The notes under the pieces are model-generated. The model was not told the origin of the DNA, made no database searches, and saw only the letters and a list, made by a program, of their open reading frames with translations. The translations under genes were made by a program, and so were the position numbers. Below, piece after piece: positions 17,984-26,712 of a DNA stretch of 64,000 bases (positions within the stretch are counted from its first letter, which is position 1; every line of letters starts with the position of its first letter). The stretch is from assembly GCF_000718005.1 (NCBI RefSeq), contig NZ_JODV01000018.1. One strand, 5' to 3'. Source of the DNA: Actinoalloteichus_B caeruleus. GTDB taxonomy: Bacteria > Actinomycetota > Actinomycetes > Mycobacteriales > Pseudonocardiaceae.

Positions 17984-20724
17984 CCGTCGAGGTCAACGGC
18001 CGGTCCCTCGACGGCCCGACCCGACCGGGGCAGTGCCTGCGCACCTACCTGCGCGAGCGGGGCCTACTCGGGGTGAGGAAGGGGTGCGACGCCGGCGACT
18101 GCGGAGCCTGCACCGTGCACGTGGACGGGGTTCCGGTGCACTCGTGCGTGTTCCCGGCGTTCCGCGCCGTCGGTCGGCGGGTCACCACGATCGAGGGCCT
18201 GGCGCGCGACGGGCACCCCCACCCGGTCCAGCGGCGGTTCCTCGACGCGCAGGGGTTCCAGTGCGGCTTCTGCACCCCCGGGTTCGTCATGACCGCCGCC
18301 GGCCTGGACACCGCCGCCGGGCTCGCGGGAACCCCACCGGAGGAGCTGCGCCGCCTGTTCAAGGGCAACCTGTGCCGCTGCACCGGCTACCGGGCCATCG
18401 AGGACGCGCTGCGCGGCGTCCGGCACGTCGAACGCCCCCAGGCCGGGACGGCCGTCGGTCGAAGCCCCGGGGCACCGGCCGGACCGGGGATCGTGACGGG
18501 GACGGCCCGCTACACCCTGGACCTGGACGTGCCCGGACTGCTGCACATGAAGCTGCTGCGCTCCCCGCACGCCCACGCCCGCGTCCTGGCGATCGACACC
18601 CACGAGGCGCTCCGGGTTCCCGGCGTGCGCCTGGTGCTCACCCACGAGGACGCGCCACCCCGGCTGTACTCCTCCGCCCTGCACGAATCCGTCGACGACG
18701 ACCCCGCCGACACCCGGTTGCTCGACGACGTCGTTCGACACGTCGGCCAGCGCGTCGCCGCCGTGGTCGCCGACACCGTGTCCGCCGCCGAGGAGGGCTG
18801 CCGCCGCCTCGCCGTGACCTACGAGGTGCTGCCCGCCGTGACCGACCCGGAAGCCGCCACCGCACCCTGCGCGCCCGTCGTGCACGACAAGGACCCCGTG
18901 ACCAGCCGGATCGCCCGGCCACGGGACAACGTGGTGGCCGAGCTGCACGCCGGGGTCGGCGACGTCGACGCCGGACTGAGGTCGGCGGACGCGGTGTACG
19001 AGAACACCTTCCACACCCGGCGCGTGCAACACGCGAGCCTGGAGACCCACGGCGCGATCGGCTGGCTCGACGCCGATCCCGCCACCGGCGCGGAGCGACT
19101 GGTGATCCGGTCCAGCACCCAGGCGCCGTTCCTGACCCGCCGCGCGCTGTGCGCGCTGTTCGACCTGCCCCCGGACCGGGTCCGCGTCGTCACGGCCAGG
19201 CTCGGCGGCGGTTTCGGCGGCAAACAGGAGATGCTCGTCGAGGACGTGGTGGCCCTCGCGGTGCTGAGGTCGCGCGCCCCGGTCAGCCTCGAGTTCACCC
19301 GCGCCGAGCAGTTCACCGCCGCCACCACCCGCCACCCGTTCACCGTCACCGTCACGGCCGGGGCCCGCCACGACGGCACCCTCACCGCGCTGAAGCTGCA
19401 CGTGGTGGCCGACACCGGCGCCTACGGCAACCACGGCCCCGGCGTGCTCCTCCACGGCTGCGGCGAGTCGGTGGCCCTCTACCGGTGCCCCAACAAGCGG
19501 ACCGACGCCCGCTCCGTCTACACCCACACCGTGCCTTCCGGGGCCTTCCGGGGCTACGGGCTCGGGCAGGTCACCTTCGCCGTCGAGTCCGCACTGGACG
19601 AGCTGGCCCGGCGCCTGCGCCTCGACCCGCTCACGCTGCGCGAACGCAACCTCATCCGGCCCGGCGACGACCTGGTCGCTCCCGGCGACACCGAACACGA
19701 TCTCCACCTCGGCGGCTACGGTCTCGACCAGTGCCTCCGCGTCGTCCGCGCCGCCGGGAGCTCCCCAGCCGAGCCGGCACCCCCGGGGTGGCTCGTCGGG
19801 GACGGCGCCGCCGTCGCGATGATCGCCACCATCCCCCCGCGCGGGCACCTCGCCGACGCGGCGCTCACCCTGCTGCCCGACGGCACCTTCGCGCTCGCCG
19901 TCGGCACCGCCGAGTTCGGCAACGGCACCACCACGGTGCACCGCCAGATCGCCGCGACCGCGCTGGGCACCACGGTGGACCGGGTCACCGTGCACCAGTC
20001 CGACACCGCGCTGGTCGGGCACGACACCGGAGCGTTCGGATCCACCGGCACCGTCGTCGCCGGCGCGGCCGTCCTGCGGGCGGCCCGCGCCCTCGTGGAC
20101 ACCCTCCTCGACGCGGCCGCCACGTTCCACGCGCTGGACCGGGCGCGCTGCCGCCTCACCGACGGCGCCGTCGTGTGCGCGGGTGACCGCGTCCCGCTCG
20201 AAGGGCTCCACGCCGCCGCGCTCGCCGCCGGCACCAGCCTGACGGCCACCGGCCATTCCCGGGGGACACCCCGCTCGGTGTCGTTCAACGCCCACTGGTT
20301 CCGCGTCGCGGTGAACCCGGACACCGGAGAGATCCGCATCCTGCGCAGCGTCCACGCGGCCGACGCCGGCACCGTGGTCAACCCGCTCCAGTGCCGGGGG
20401 CAGGTCGAGGGTGGAGTGGCCCAGGCGCTGGGCGCCACCCGGTCCGAGGAGATCCGCCTCGACCCCACCGGGGCCGTCACCACCACCGCGCTGCGCGGCT
20501 ACCGCATCCCCACCTTCGCCGACACCCCTCGCACCGAGGTCCACTTCGCGGTCACCACCGACGACCTCGGGCCCTTCGGGGCGAAGTCCATGAGCGAGAG
20601 CCCGTTCGTCCCGGTGGCACCCGCGTTCGCCAACGCCGTGCGCGACGCGACCGGCGTTCGCTTCACCACGCTGCCACTCACCCCGGACCGCGTCTGGTCG
20701 GGCTTGCGCGACCAAGGCCGGTGA
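17980..20724 (+). CDS. Fused [2Fe-2S] and molybdopterin subunits of a molybdenum hydroxylase
   Basis: A 914-residue fusion beginning at GTG inside the previous gene. Residues about 1-150 are the iron-sulfur subunit: KGCDAGDCGACTVH...SC for the first [2Fe-2S] cluster, then QCGFCTPGFVM and NLCRCTGYRAI for the second. Residues about 165-910 are the molybdopterin subunit: GTARYTLDLDVPGLLHMKLL, the Moco motif RLGGGFGGKQE, SGAFRGYGLGQ, and near the C-terminus FGAKSMSESPF, where the E aligns with the catalytic glutamate. In most relatives these are separate small and large subunits, or are fused with the FAD domain as in eukaryotic XDH; fusion of these two with FAD left separate is less usual. Substrate unknown. 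Confidence 0.9.
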   Translation: MTVEVNGRSLDGPTRPGQCLRTYLRERGLLGVRKGCDAGDCGACTVHVDGVPVHSCVFPAFRAVGRRVTTIEGLARDGHPHPVQRRFLDAQGFQCGFCTPGFVMTAAGLDTAAGLAGTPPEELRRLFKGNLCRCTGYRAIEDALRGVRHVERPQAGTAVGRSPGAPAGPGIVTGTARYTLDLDVPGLLHMKLLRSPHAHARVLAIDTHEALRVPGVRLVLTHEDAPPRLYSSALHESVDDDPADTRLLDDVVRHVGQRVAAVVADTVSAAEEGCRRLAVTYEVLPAVTDPEAATAPCAPVVHDKDPVTSRIARPRDNVVAELHAGVGDVDAGLRSADAVYENTFHTRRVQHASLETHGAIGWLDADPATGAERLVIRSSTQAPFLTRRALCALFDLPPDRVRVVTARLGGGFGGKQEMLVEDVVALAVLRSRAPVSLEFTRAEQFTAATTRHPFTVTVTAGARHDGTLTALKLHVVADTGAYGNHGPGVLLHGCGESVALYRCPNKRTDARSVYTHTVPSGAFRGYGLGQVTFAVESALDELARRLRLDPLTLRERNLIRPGDDLVAPGDTEHDLHLGGYGLDQCLRVVRAAGSSPAEPAPPGWLVGDGAAVAMIATIPPRGHLADAALTLLPDGTFALAVGTAEFGNGTTTVHRQIAATALGTTVDRVTVHQSDTALVGHDTGAFGSTGTVVAGAAVLRAARALVDTLLDAAATFHALDRARCRLTDGAVVCAGDRVPLEGLHAAALAAGTSLTATGHSRGTPRSVSFNAHWFRVAVNPDTGEIRILRSVHAADAGTVVNPLQCRGQVEGGVAQALGATRSEEIRLDPTGAVTTTALRGYRIPTFADTPRTEVHFAVTTDDLGPFGAKSMSESPFVPVAPAFANAVRDATGVRFTTLPLTPDRVWSGLRDQGR

Positions 20725-21225
20725 CCCGGCCCCACCCCAGCGGTCGCCCGCACGGTTCGCCGCCCGCGAGCCCTCCACCAGACCCCGGCGACGAGCGTCC
20801 CGGGCGGCGGGTCGCATCCGGGTCCTCGGGCCTCGACGCATCGGGAACCGCCCCACGGGAACCACCCGGGCCGTGGCGGGGGAGCCGGCCGCCAGGCGCT
20901 CCCCGGCCCGCCCGGTCGTCCCCGGACAGGCCCCCCACGGCGCCCACCCGCCCCCGGGTCCGGTGTTACCCGGGAGCGGTCGCGGAAGGGGCGACGGGGA
21001 ACGGCGCGCGGCAGACCCGGACCCCGGCGGAAGCCCCGGCGCCGCTCACCTCACCTCCGTGTCCGAGTCGGGCGAGCGCCCGCGCGAGGCGACGTCCACC
21101 CCGAGGACCGGCCTCGTCGCGGAGAGCCGTCGACCGCCCTCGGCACCAGGCCGCACCACATCCATGCACCCCCGCGCCCCGGCCACCTCGTCCCGGGTGG
21201 AACACGCGCGGCGCGGGGGAGCGGG
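20725..21225. other. Intergenic region, no gene seen
   Basis: Between the convergent molybdenum hydroxylase and VOC genes lie 501 bp of high-GC sequence. No frame resembles a known family and I see no RNA gene. It probably contains the terminators of both transcripts, though no single clean hairpin stands out. Confidence 0.55.
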
Positions 21226-21693
21226 TCAGGCCACCCGGGAGTTCAGGAATCCGTCCCAACCCTCGTCGAACGTCGCCCGGTCGGCGATCTCGAACCGTTG
21301 CCCGGTCGGACCGGTGAAGTAGGCGAACCCCCAGGGCCCACCGTCGTCGTCGAGGCCGACGACCTCCTCGGTGTACCCCAGGTCGCGCAACCGGTCCAGG
21401 TCGGACGCGAAGTCCTGGGCCCAGTACCCCAGGTGGTGCACCCCACCCCCCGCCCCGGTCGAGAACGGGGTGCCTGGCGTCGCCTGGATGAGCTCGAAGT
21501 GCGGCGCCTCGAGCGAGTAGACCACCGGGAACTCGACCTCGCGGTCGACCCCGCCGTACCGGAGCCCCATCTCGAACTCGACAGGAGTCGTCCAGCGAGC
21601 CCCGGACAACGCGGTGAGGTGCCTGGCCGCCGCGTCGAGGTCGTCGACGACGTAGCCGAAGTGGTAGAAGTCGCGTGGACGGAGAATGCTCAC
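21226..21693 (-). CDS. VOC family (glyoxalase/bleomycin-resistance-like) protein
   Basis: A 155-residue protein with the two beta-alpha-beta-beta-beta modules of the vicinal oxygen chelate fold: FYHFGYVVDDLDAAARHL, VVYSLEAPHFELIQ, and GGVHHLGYWAQDFASDLDRL, GPWGFAYFTGPTGQRFEIAD. Metal-ligand candidates are His in YHFG, Glu in FELI, His in HHLG and Glu in FEIA. GTG at 21693 is the start by alignment of the first motif; the ribosome binding site GGCGGGA is weak. Members range from dioxygenases and epimerases to resistance proteins. It lies next to, and on the same strand as, the GNAT gene, 103 bp downstream of it. Role in the siderophore locus is not clear. Confidence 0.85.
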   Translation of the reverse strand: MSILRPRDFYHFGYVVDDLDAAARHLTALSGARWTTPVEFEMGLRYGGVDREVEFPVVYSLEAPHFELIQATPGTPFSTGAGGGVHHLGYWAQDFASDLDRLRDLGYTEEVVGLDDDGGPWGFAYFTGPTGQRFEIADRATFDEGWDGFLNSRVA

Positions 21694-21796
21694 GTGGTTC
21701 CCGCCTACTCGTCCGCTGATCCGAGCCGGGCGACGAACCGCCACGCGTCGCCACCCGCGGTGACCGTTCCCTTCGTACCGGTGACTCCCGGGCCTG

Positions 21797-22378
21797 TCAA
21801 CGCTGGTCGGCTCCGAGGTCCAACACCGCGAGACGCGCCGTCTTGTCGGCCATCCGGAGTTCGGGACCGAGGTCGAAACCGTTGCGCCGCAGCAGGTCGA
21901 GGACCTTGGCGTTGCGGGCGTCCGGTTCGGCCACCACCCGACGAACGGCCGGGTCGCGCGACACGAAGGCCACCACGGCCGCGAGGAGAGCGGAGGTGAA
22001 ACCCGGCTCCGGGTCACCAGCCGGGGGGCCGCTGAACAGGTGGAACCCGATGTCCCCCCGCCGCACCTCGTAGTAGTCGCCCATCGGGTCCTCGGCTGGC
22101 TCGTAGGTCTGCACCAGACCCACCGGCACGCCGCGTCGGCGCGCGAGGAAGGCGTGGTGGGTCGGCAGGGAGTCCACGTACCGGTAGGTGTCCAGGACCT
22201 CCGCGCGGCTCAGGCCGGTCATCCCCCAGAAACGGGCGCGGTCCTGTGTCACCCACCGATGGACCAGGTCGACGTCCGCCGCCGGGACGAGCGGGTGCAG
22301 CGCGATCAGTCCGAGGGCACCCGCGTCGAACTCGAACACCGGGCCGGCGGGATGAGGGCGGGACTCGTCGGTTCTCAC
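21797..22378 (-). CDS. GNAT acyltransferase, siderophore type (IucB/MbtK-like)
   Basis: A 193-residue acyltransferase of the siderophore-associated GNAT group: LVHRWVTQDRARFWGM near the N-terminus, HHAFLARRRGVPVGLVQTYEP, GDIGFHLFSGPP, and the acyl-CoA region VRRVVAEPDARNAKVLDLLRRNGF. It is clearly paralogous to the DesC-like gene at 26709 (shared HRWVT..ARFW and RRVV.EPD.RN). These enzymes transfer acetyl, succinyl or longer acyl groups to hydroxylated amines. GTG at 22378 has GAGGAG six bases upstream. It is divergent from the acylase gene across a 300-bp control region. It may supply a second acyl specificity to the pathway, which is inference. Confidence 0.85.
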   Translation of the reverse strand: MRTDESRPHPAGPVFEFDAGALGLIALHPLVPAADVDLVHRWVTQDRARFWGMTGLSRAEVLDTYRYVDSLPTHHAFLARRRGVPVGLVQTYEPAEDPMGDYYEVRRGDIGFHLFSGPPAGDPEPGFTSALLAAVVAFVSRDPAVRRVVAEPDARNAKVLDLLRRNGFDLGPELRMADKTARLAVLDLGADQR

Positions 22379-22679
22379 GTCACTCCTCGCTGGTCCGCGC
22401 AGCGTGGGAAGTCGCGCACGGCGACCGTGCCGATCCGGCAAGTTACCATGATCCGGCGGCCCGGTAGGAGGGTTCGGGAGCCCGCCGTCCACCCGGGACG
22501 TCGTGGCGATCCCGGCCGGAACCTGGTAGCCCAGCGCCCGCGCGGGCGACCAGCGGCCGACCTCGGGCTCGGGCCACACGCGTCGGTCACCGGGGACCCG
22601 CCTCGTCCCACCCGACGCGGACGAGGCCGAACCCACCTGGCGGCGGCAGAGTGGCCACCGCGACGGACGGGAGGCGGAC
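22379..22679. promoter_or_regulatory. Divergent control region with a direct repeat
   Basis: The 301 bp between the GNAT gene (minus) and the acylase gene (plus) must hold both promoters. GATCCGGC occurs at 22432-22439 and again at 22450-22457, 18 bp apart, flanking the A/T-richer AAGTTACCAT. The repeat could bind a regulator. I looked for the DmdR/IdeR iron box (TTAGGTTAGGCTNACCTAA-like) expected for a siderophore locus and did not find one here. Confidence 0.35.
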
Positions 22680-24734
22680 GTGCGCGATGACCCGGACGGC
22701 GTGCTGCGGGACGACTGGGGCGTACCGCACCTCGTGGCCCGCGATCCCGACGACCTCGCGCACCTCCAGGGAGTCGTGACCGCGCGGGACCGGGCCTGGC
22801 AGCTCGAGGTGGAGCGGCACCGCGCGCAGGGCACCACCGCGGCCTTCCTCGGACCGGCCGCCCTCGACTGGGACCGGTTCGCACGGCGGGCCCGCCTGGC
22901 CGACACCGCGAAGCGGTGCCTGCGGGCGCTCGACCCCGGCACCGCCCGGTGGCTCGGGCGGTACGTGGCCGGCGTCAACGCCGGGCTCGCCGAAGGAGCC
23001 CGCACCGCCCCCGAGTTCGACATCGTCGGCGTGCGCCCCGGGCGGTGGCGGACGTGGACACCGTTGGCGGTGTGGCTGTCGCACCACATCCTCTTCGCGG
23101 CCTTCCCGGCCAAGCTGTGGCGAACCGAGGCGTCCCGCCTGCTCGGCGCCGCCGGGGTCGAGGTCCTCGCCGCGGACGCGCCGGGCACGGCGGGCAGCAA
23201 CGGGTGGTTGGTGACCTCGGAGCACACCGCGACCGGTTCCGCGCTCCTCGCCGGGGACCCCCACCGGTACGCGGAGGACCCCGGCATGTACCAGCAGATC
23301 GGGCTGGCCTGCCCCGACTACGACGTGGTCGGGTTCGCCGTTCCCGGGGTACCGGGCATCCCGCACTTCGGCCACACCGGAGGGGTGGCGTGGGCGATCA
23401 CGAACGCGATGGCCGACTGCCAGGACCTGTACGCGGAGCGCCTGCGCCGGCGGGGGAGCGGCGTCGAGGCGCTCGGCCCGAGGGGCTGGCGCCCCGCCCC
23501 GGCGCACCGGGAGGCGCTGCGGGTGGCGGGCGGCCCCGACGAGTTCGTCGAGGTGGTGGAGACCGCGCGCGGCCCCGTCGTCGTCGGCGGGCCGGACGAG
23601 CCGGTGGCGCTGAGCCTGCGGTACCCGCCGAGGGCGTTGGCCGACGCCGGATTCGCCGCGCTACCCGCGCTGCTCGCCGCGCGGACGGTCGCCGACGTCG
23701 ACCGGGCCCTGGACCGCTGGGTGGAACCGGTCAACGTGGTGCTCGCCGCCGACATCGCGGGCGGCACGCTGCACCGGGTCGCCGGGGCCGTGCCCGACCG
23801 GGACGAGACCAACGGTTGGCGGGTGGTACCCGCCGACGATCCCCGGTACGCGTGGCAGGGCTGGCGGCCCCTGCCCCGGTCCGAGGTCGGCGGCGTGGCC
23901 GTGATGGCCAACGAACGCGGGCTCGCGGCACCGCTGGGCGTCGAGTTCGCCGCGCCCCACCGGCACCGCCGGATCACCGAACTCCTGGGGCGAGCGGGTG
24001 ACTGGACCGCCGAGGAGCTGGGCGTCGTGCACCACGACACCCTGCTCGCCACGGCGGCCCCGCTGATCGCCCTGGCCGCCGACCTGCCCGGTCTGGGAGC
24101 GGAGGCGACCTCGCTGGTGCGGCGGCTGGCCGCGTGGGACCGGCGGATGGAGGTCGACAGCCGTGTGGCCGTCGAGTTCGCCGACGTCCGCTCCGAGGTG
24201 GTGCGTGGGCTGGTCGCCCACCCCGCGCTGCGGGCGCTCGCCGTGCCCCTGCCCTACCCGGAGGTGTTCCAGCCGTGGCTGGACCCGGTGCCCCGCACCG
24301 CCTACGCGCTCACGTCCGTCCTCGCCGGTGGTCTGCTCGACGGACGGGACCTGATCGCGATCCTGCGGGACGCCGTGGACTCGGTCGCGACGACGGCGGC
24401 GCCCCCGGGACTGACCTGGGGCGACCGGCACCGCTTCGCGCCGTGGCGGGCGTTGCCCGACCGATGTGCCACGCCGGCGCAGGGCGTCGGAGGCGACCAC
24501 GACTGCGTGCTGGCCACCTCGAGCGTCCCCGGTTCGACCCACGCGTTCACCCGCGCGCCCGTCGCCCGGTTCGTCTGGGACCTCGCCCGACGCGAGGACA
24601 GCCACTGGGTCGTGCCGTTCGGAGCGGCGGGCAGGACCGACCACCCCCACCACCACGACCAGTTCCCGCTCTGGGCGCGGGGTGACCTGGTTCGGGTCGG
24701 GGATCCACTGGCGCGGTCGAGGCCATCGGAGTGA
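22680..24734 (+). CDS. Penicillin acylase family Ntn hydrolase
   Basis: A 684-residue precursor of the penicillin acylase (S45) family. Autocleavage is expected before Ser173 in GTAGSNGWLV; the SN.W motif gives the new N-terminal catalytic serine. Typical companions are DDWGVPHLVARD at the N-terminus, LLAGDPHRY, and IPHFGHTGGVAWAITN. There is no signal peptide or twin-arginine leader, so unlike PvdQ and penicillin G acylase it appears cytoplasmic. GTG at 22680 follows GGGAGGCGG. It directly precedes the siderophore genes. Related acylases remove fatty acyl chains from siderophore precursors (PvdQ) or cleave lactones and amides; a maturation role here is inference. Confidence 0.87.
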   Translation: MRDDPDGVLRDDWGVPHLVARDPDDLAHLQGVVTARDRAWQLEVERHRAQGTTAAFLGPAALDWDRFARRARLADTAKRCLRALDPGTARWLGRYVAGVNAGLAEGARTAPEFDIVGVRPGRWRTWTPLAVWLSHHILFAAFPAKLWRTEASRLLGAAGVEVLAADAPGTAGSNGWLVTSEHTATGSALLAGDPHRYAEDPGMYQQIGLACPDYDVVGFAVPGVPGIPHFGHTGGVAWAITNAMADCQDLYAERLRRRGSGVEALGPRGWRPAPAHREALRVAGGPDEFVEVVETARGPVVVGGPDEPVALSLRYPPRALADAGFAALPALLAARTVADVDRALDRWVEPVNVVLAADIAGGTLHRVAGAVPDRDETNGWRVVPADDPRYAWQGWRPLPRSEVGGVAVMANERGLAAPLGVEFAAPHRHRRITELLGRAGDWTAEELGVVHHDTLLATAAPLIALAADLPGLGAEATSLVRRLAAWDRRMEVDSRVAVEFADVRSEVVRGLVAHPALRALAVPLPYPEVFQPWLDPVPRTAYALTSVLAGGLLDGRDLIAILRDAVDSVATTAAPPGLTWGDRHRFAPWRALPDRCATPAQGVGGDHDCVLATSSVPGSTHAFTRAPVARFVWDLARREDSHWVVPFGAAGRTDHPHHHDQFPLWARGDLVRVGDPLARSRPSE

Positions 24735-24801
24735 CCATCGGCGACGAGGCGCGGGCCGAATCGCCCCTGGAGATCCGCGACCACCGTGTTACTCTCCGAA
24801 A

Positions 24802-24815
24802 CTGGTGATCACCAG
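24802..24815. promoter_or_regulatory. Perfect 14-bp palindrome before desA-like gene
   Basis: CTGGTGATCACCAG is a perfect palindrome 24 bp upstream of the DesA-like ATG at 24839, in the 104-bp gap after the acylase gene. The position suits an operator or a promoter-proximal element controlling the siderophore operon. It does not resemble the DtxR/IdeR iron box. Chance occurrence in high-GC DNA cannot be excluded. Confidence 0.4.
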
Positions 24816-24838
24816 CACCGAACTCCGGGAGGCGTGGC

Positions 24839-26431
24839 ATGGCCGTGGTCGAACCGCCATCGCCGCCCATGTTACCCGGTCAGGGAACCGCCTCCGCGCG
24901 GAGGGCAGCCCGCGCCCACCTGCTGCACAACGAGACGGTCGAGCACTACCGCCAGGTGCTCTCGGAGGGGATCGACCGGGTGGCGCGCACCGTGGCGGAC
25001 GCGCGGCGGCCCTGCACCGGGATCTCCCCGGACGAACTCGACTCCGTCGTGTCCTCGGTGGACCTCGACCGGCCACTGGCCGACACCACCGCCGCCCTCG
25101 ACGAGCTGGTGGACGTCTACCTGCGGGACGCGATCTTCTACCACCACCCCCGGTACCTCGCGCACCTCAACAGCCCGGTCGCGATTCCCGCCCTCCTCGC
25201 CGAAGTGGTGCTCAGCGCCCTCAACTCCTCACTCGACACCTGGGACCAGAGCGCCGGGGCCACCCTGATCGAACGCCGCCTGGTCGACTGGACGGCCCGC
25301 AGGATCGGCTTCGACGACCGAGCCGACGGGGTCTTCACCAGCGGAGGAACGCAGTCCAACCTCCAGGGGCTGCTGCTCGCCAGGGAGGAACTGCTCGCCG
25401 GGCTGGGCGCTGGCACCGATCGGCACGGGCAGTGGCCCCGGCTGCGCGTCCTGGTCTCGGAGGTCGGGCACTTCAGCGTGCGCAAGGCCGCCAGGCTGCT
25501 CGGCCTCGGACCGGGCGCGGTGCTGCCCGTTCCCACCGACCGGTCCTGGCGGATGTCGCCCACCGCCCTGGCACGGGAACTGGACCGCTGCCGGCGACGC
25601 GGCGAGCACGTGGTCGCGGTCGTCGCGACCGCCGGCACCACCGACTTCGGCAGTATCGACCCGTTGCCCGAGATCGCCGCCCGGTGCGCCGACGCCGGGG
25701 TCTGGCTGCACGTCGACGCCGCCTACGGGGGCGGCCTGCTGCTCTCACGCACCCGGTCCCACCTGCTCACCGGGATCGACCGTGCCGACTCGGTCACCAT
25801 CGACTTCCACAAGACGTTCTTCCAACCCGTCAGCTCCAGCGCGCTCGTCGTCCGCGACGGAACCGCGCTCCGGCACGCCACCGACCGCGCCGACTACCTG
25901 AACCCGCGCTGGATGGCGGATCGGGACATCCCCAACCAGGTCGACAAGAGCCTGCAGACGACCCGCCGCTTCGACGCGCTCAAACTCTGGCTGACCTTGC
26001 GCGTCACCGGAGCGGACCAGCTCGGCGAGCTGGTCGACGAGCTGGTCGAGCGCACCTCCGAGGCGTGGCGAGCGCTCAGCGGCGACCCCCGGTTCGAGGT
26101 GGTGACGCGGTCACCACTGAGCACCGTCGTGTTCCGCCACCTCCCCGAGGGAGCGGACCCGGAGCTGGTGGACGAGGCGAACCTGCACGCCCGCGAGGCC
26201 CTCGCCGGTACCGGCGACGCCGTCGTCGCGGCCACCCGGGTGCGCGGCCGCCACTACCTGAAACTCACGCTGCTCAACCCGCGCACCACCGTCGAGGACA
26301 TCACGCGGCTCGCCGAGCTGGTCGCCGAACACGCGGGTGACCACGTCCGGGCTCACCACGCGGACACCGCCCCCGACACCGCGGAACGGAGAGCGGCATG
26401 CCCGTCCATGACGTCGTCACCGTCCGCCTGA
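24839..26431 (+). CDS. desA: PLP-dependent decarboxylase, DesA-like (lysine/diamine forming)
   Basis: A 530-residue group II PLP decarboxylase. Landmarks are HPRYLAHLNSPVAIPALLAE, DGVFTSGGTQSNLQGLLLARE, VATAGTTDFGSIDPLPEIA, WLHVDAAYGGGLLLSR and the PLP lysine Lys325 in DSVTIDFHKTFFQP. DesA makes cadaverine from lysine as the first step of desferrioxamine synthesis; diaminobutyrate or ornithine decarboxylases are close relatives, so the diamine is not certain. DesC- and DesD-like genes follow, which supports the call. ATG at 24839 follows GGGAGG. The 3' end overlaps a short ORF that starts like desB, and the last dozen residues may be altered compared with relatives. Confidence 0.85.
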   Translation: MAVVEPPSPPMLPGQGTASARRAARAHLLHNETVEHYRQVLSEGIDRVARTVADARRPCTGISPDELDSVVSSVDLDRPLADTTAALDELVDVYLRDAIFYHHPRYLAHLNSPVAIPALLAEVVLSALNSSLDTWDQSAGATLIERRLVDWTARRIGFDDRADGVFTSGGTQSNLQGLLLAREELLAGLGAGTDRHGQWPRLRVLVSEVGHFSVRKAARLLGLGPGAVLPVPTDRSWRMSPTALARELDRCRRRGEHVVAVVATAGTTDFGSIDPLPEIAARCADAGVWLHVDAAYGGGLLLSRTRSHLLTGIDRADSVTIDFHKTFFQPVSSSALVVRDGTALRHATDRADYLNPRWMADRDIPNQVDKSLQTTRRFDALKLWLTLRVTGADQLGELVDELVERTSEAWRALSGDPRFEVVTRSPLSTVVFRHLPEGADPELVDEANLHAREALAGTGDAVVAATRVRGRHYLKLTLLNPRTTVEDITRLAELVAEHAGDHVRAHHADTAPDTAERRAACPSMTSSPSA

Positions 26432-26712
26432 ACCACCGATCCTCCCGCCCGGTCGAGTCCCACCACCGGGCCGGGACGGCCCTCGACCGTGCCCGCCCCG
26501 AGCGGATCCCGCGACCGTCGGCACCACCACCGGGGAGGAGCCGACCAGCGCCGCGCCCGCCGGCCCCGGCCGCCGGTGACCCGGGGCCCCTGACGTCCGC
26601 TCGCCCCGCCCCACCCCGCCACGGGCGGGCCGCCCACCCGCCGGTGCCACGCCCGCACGGGAGGACGACCGCGCTCCCCGCGTACCCCGTCCACCTCGGG
26701 GCCGGACCGTGA
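26398..26712 (+). pseudogene. Probable gutted desB (lysine N6-hydroxylase) remnant, 104 codons
   Basis: The ATG at 26398 has GGAGAG upstream and overlaps the end of desA; the TGA at 26710-26712 overlaps the GTG of the desC-like gene. So the ORF sits exactly like the missing second gene of a desABCD operon. Its first residues, MPVHDVVTVRLN, resemble the DesB/IucD start (.VHDV.G.G.GP.N), but the FAD motif GxGPxN is lost after nine residues. The rest is a Pro/Arg/Ala-rich string without family similarity, whereas an intact hydroxylase needs about 430 residues. I interpret it as a desB with a large internal loss. An unrelated small gene is possible. Confidence 0.45.
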
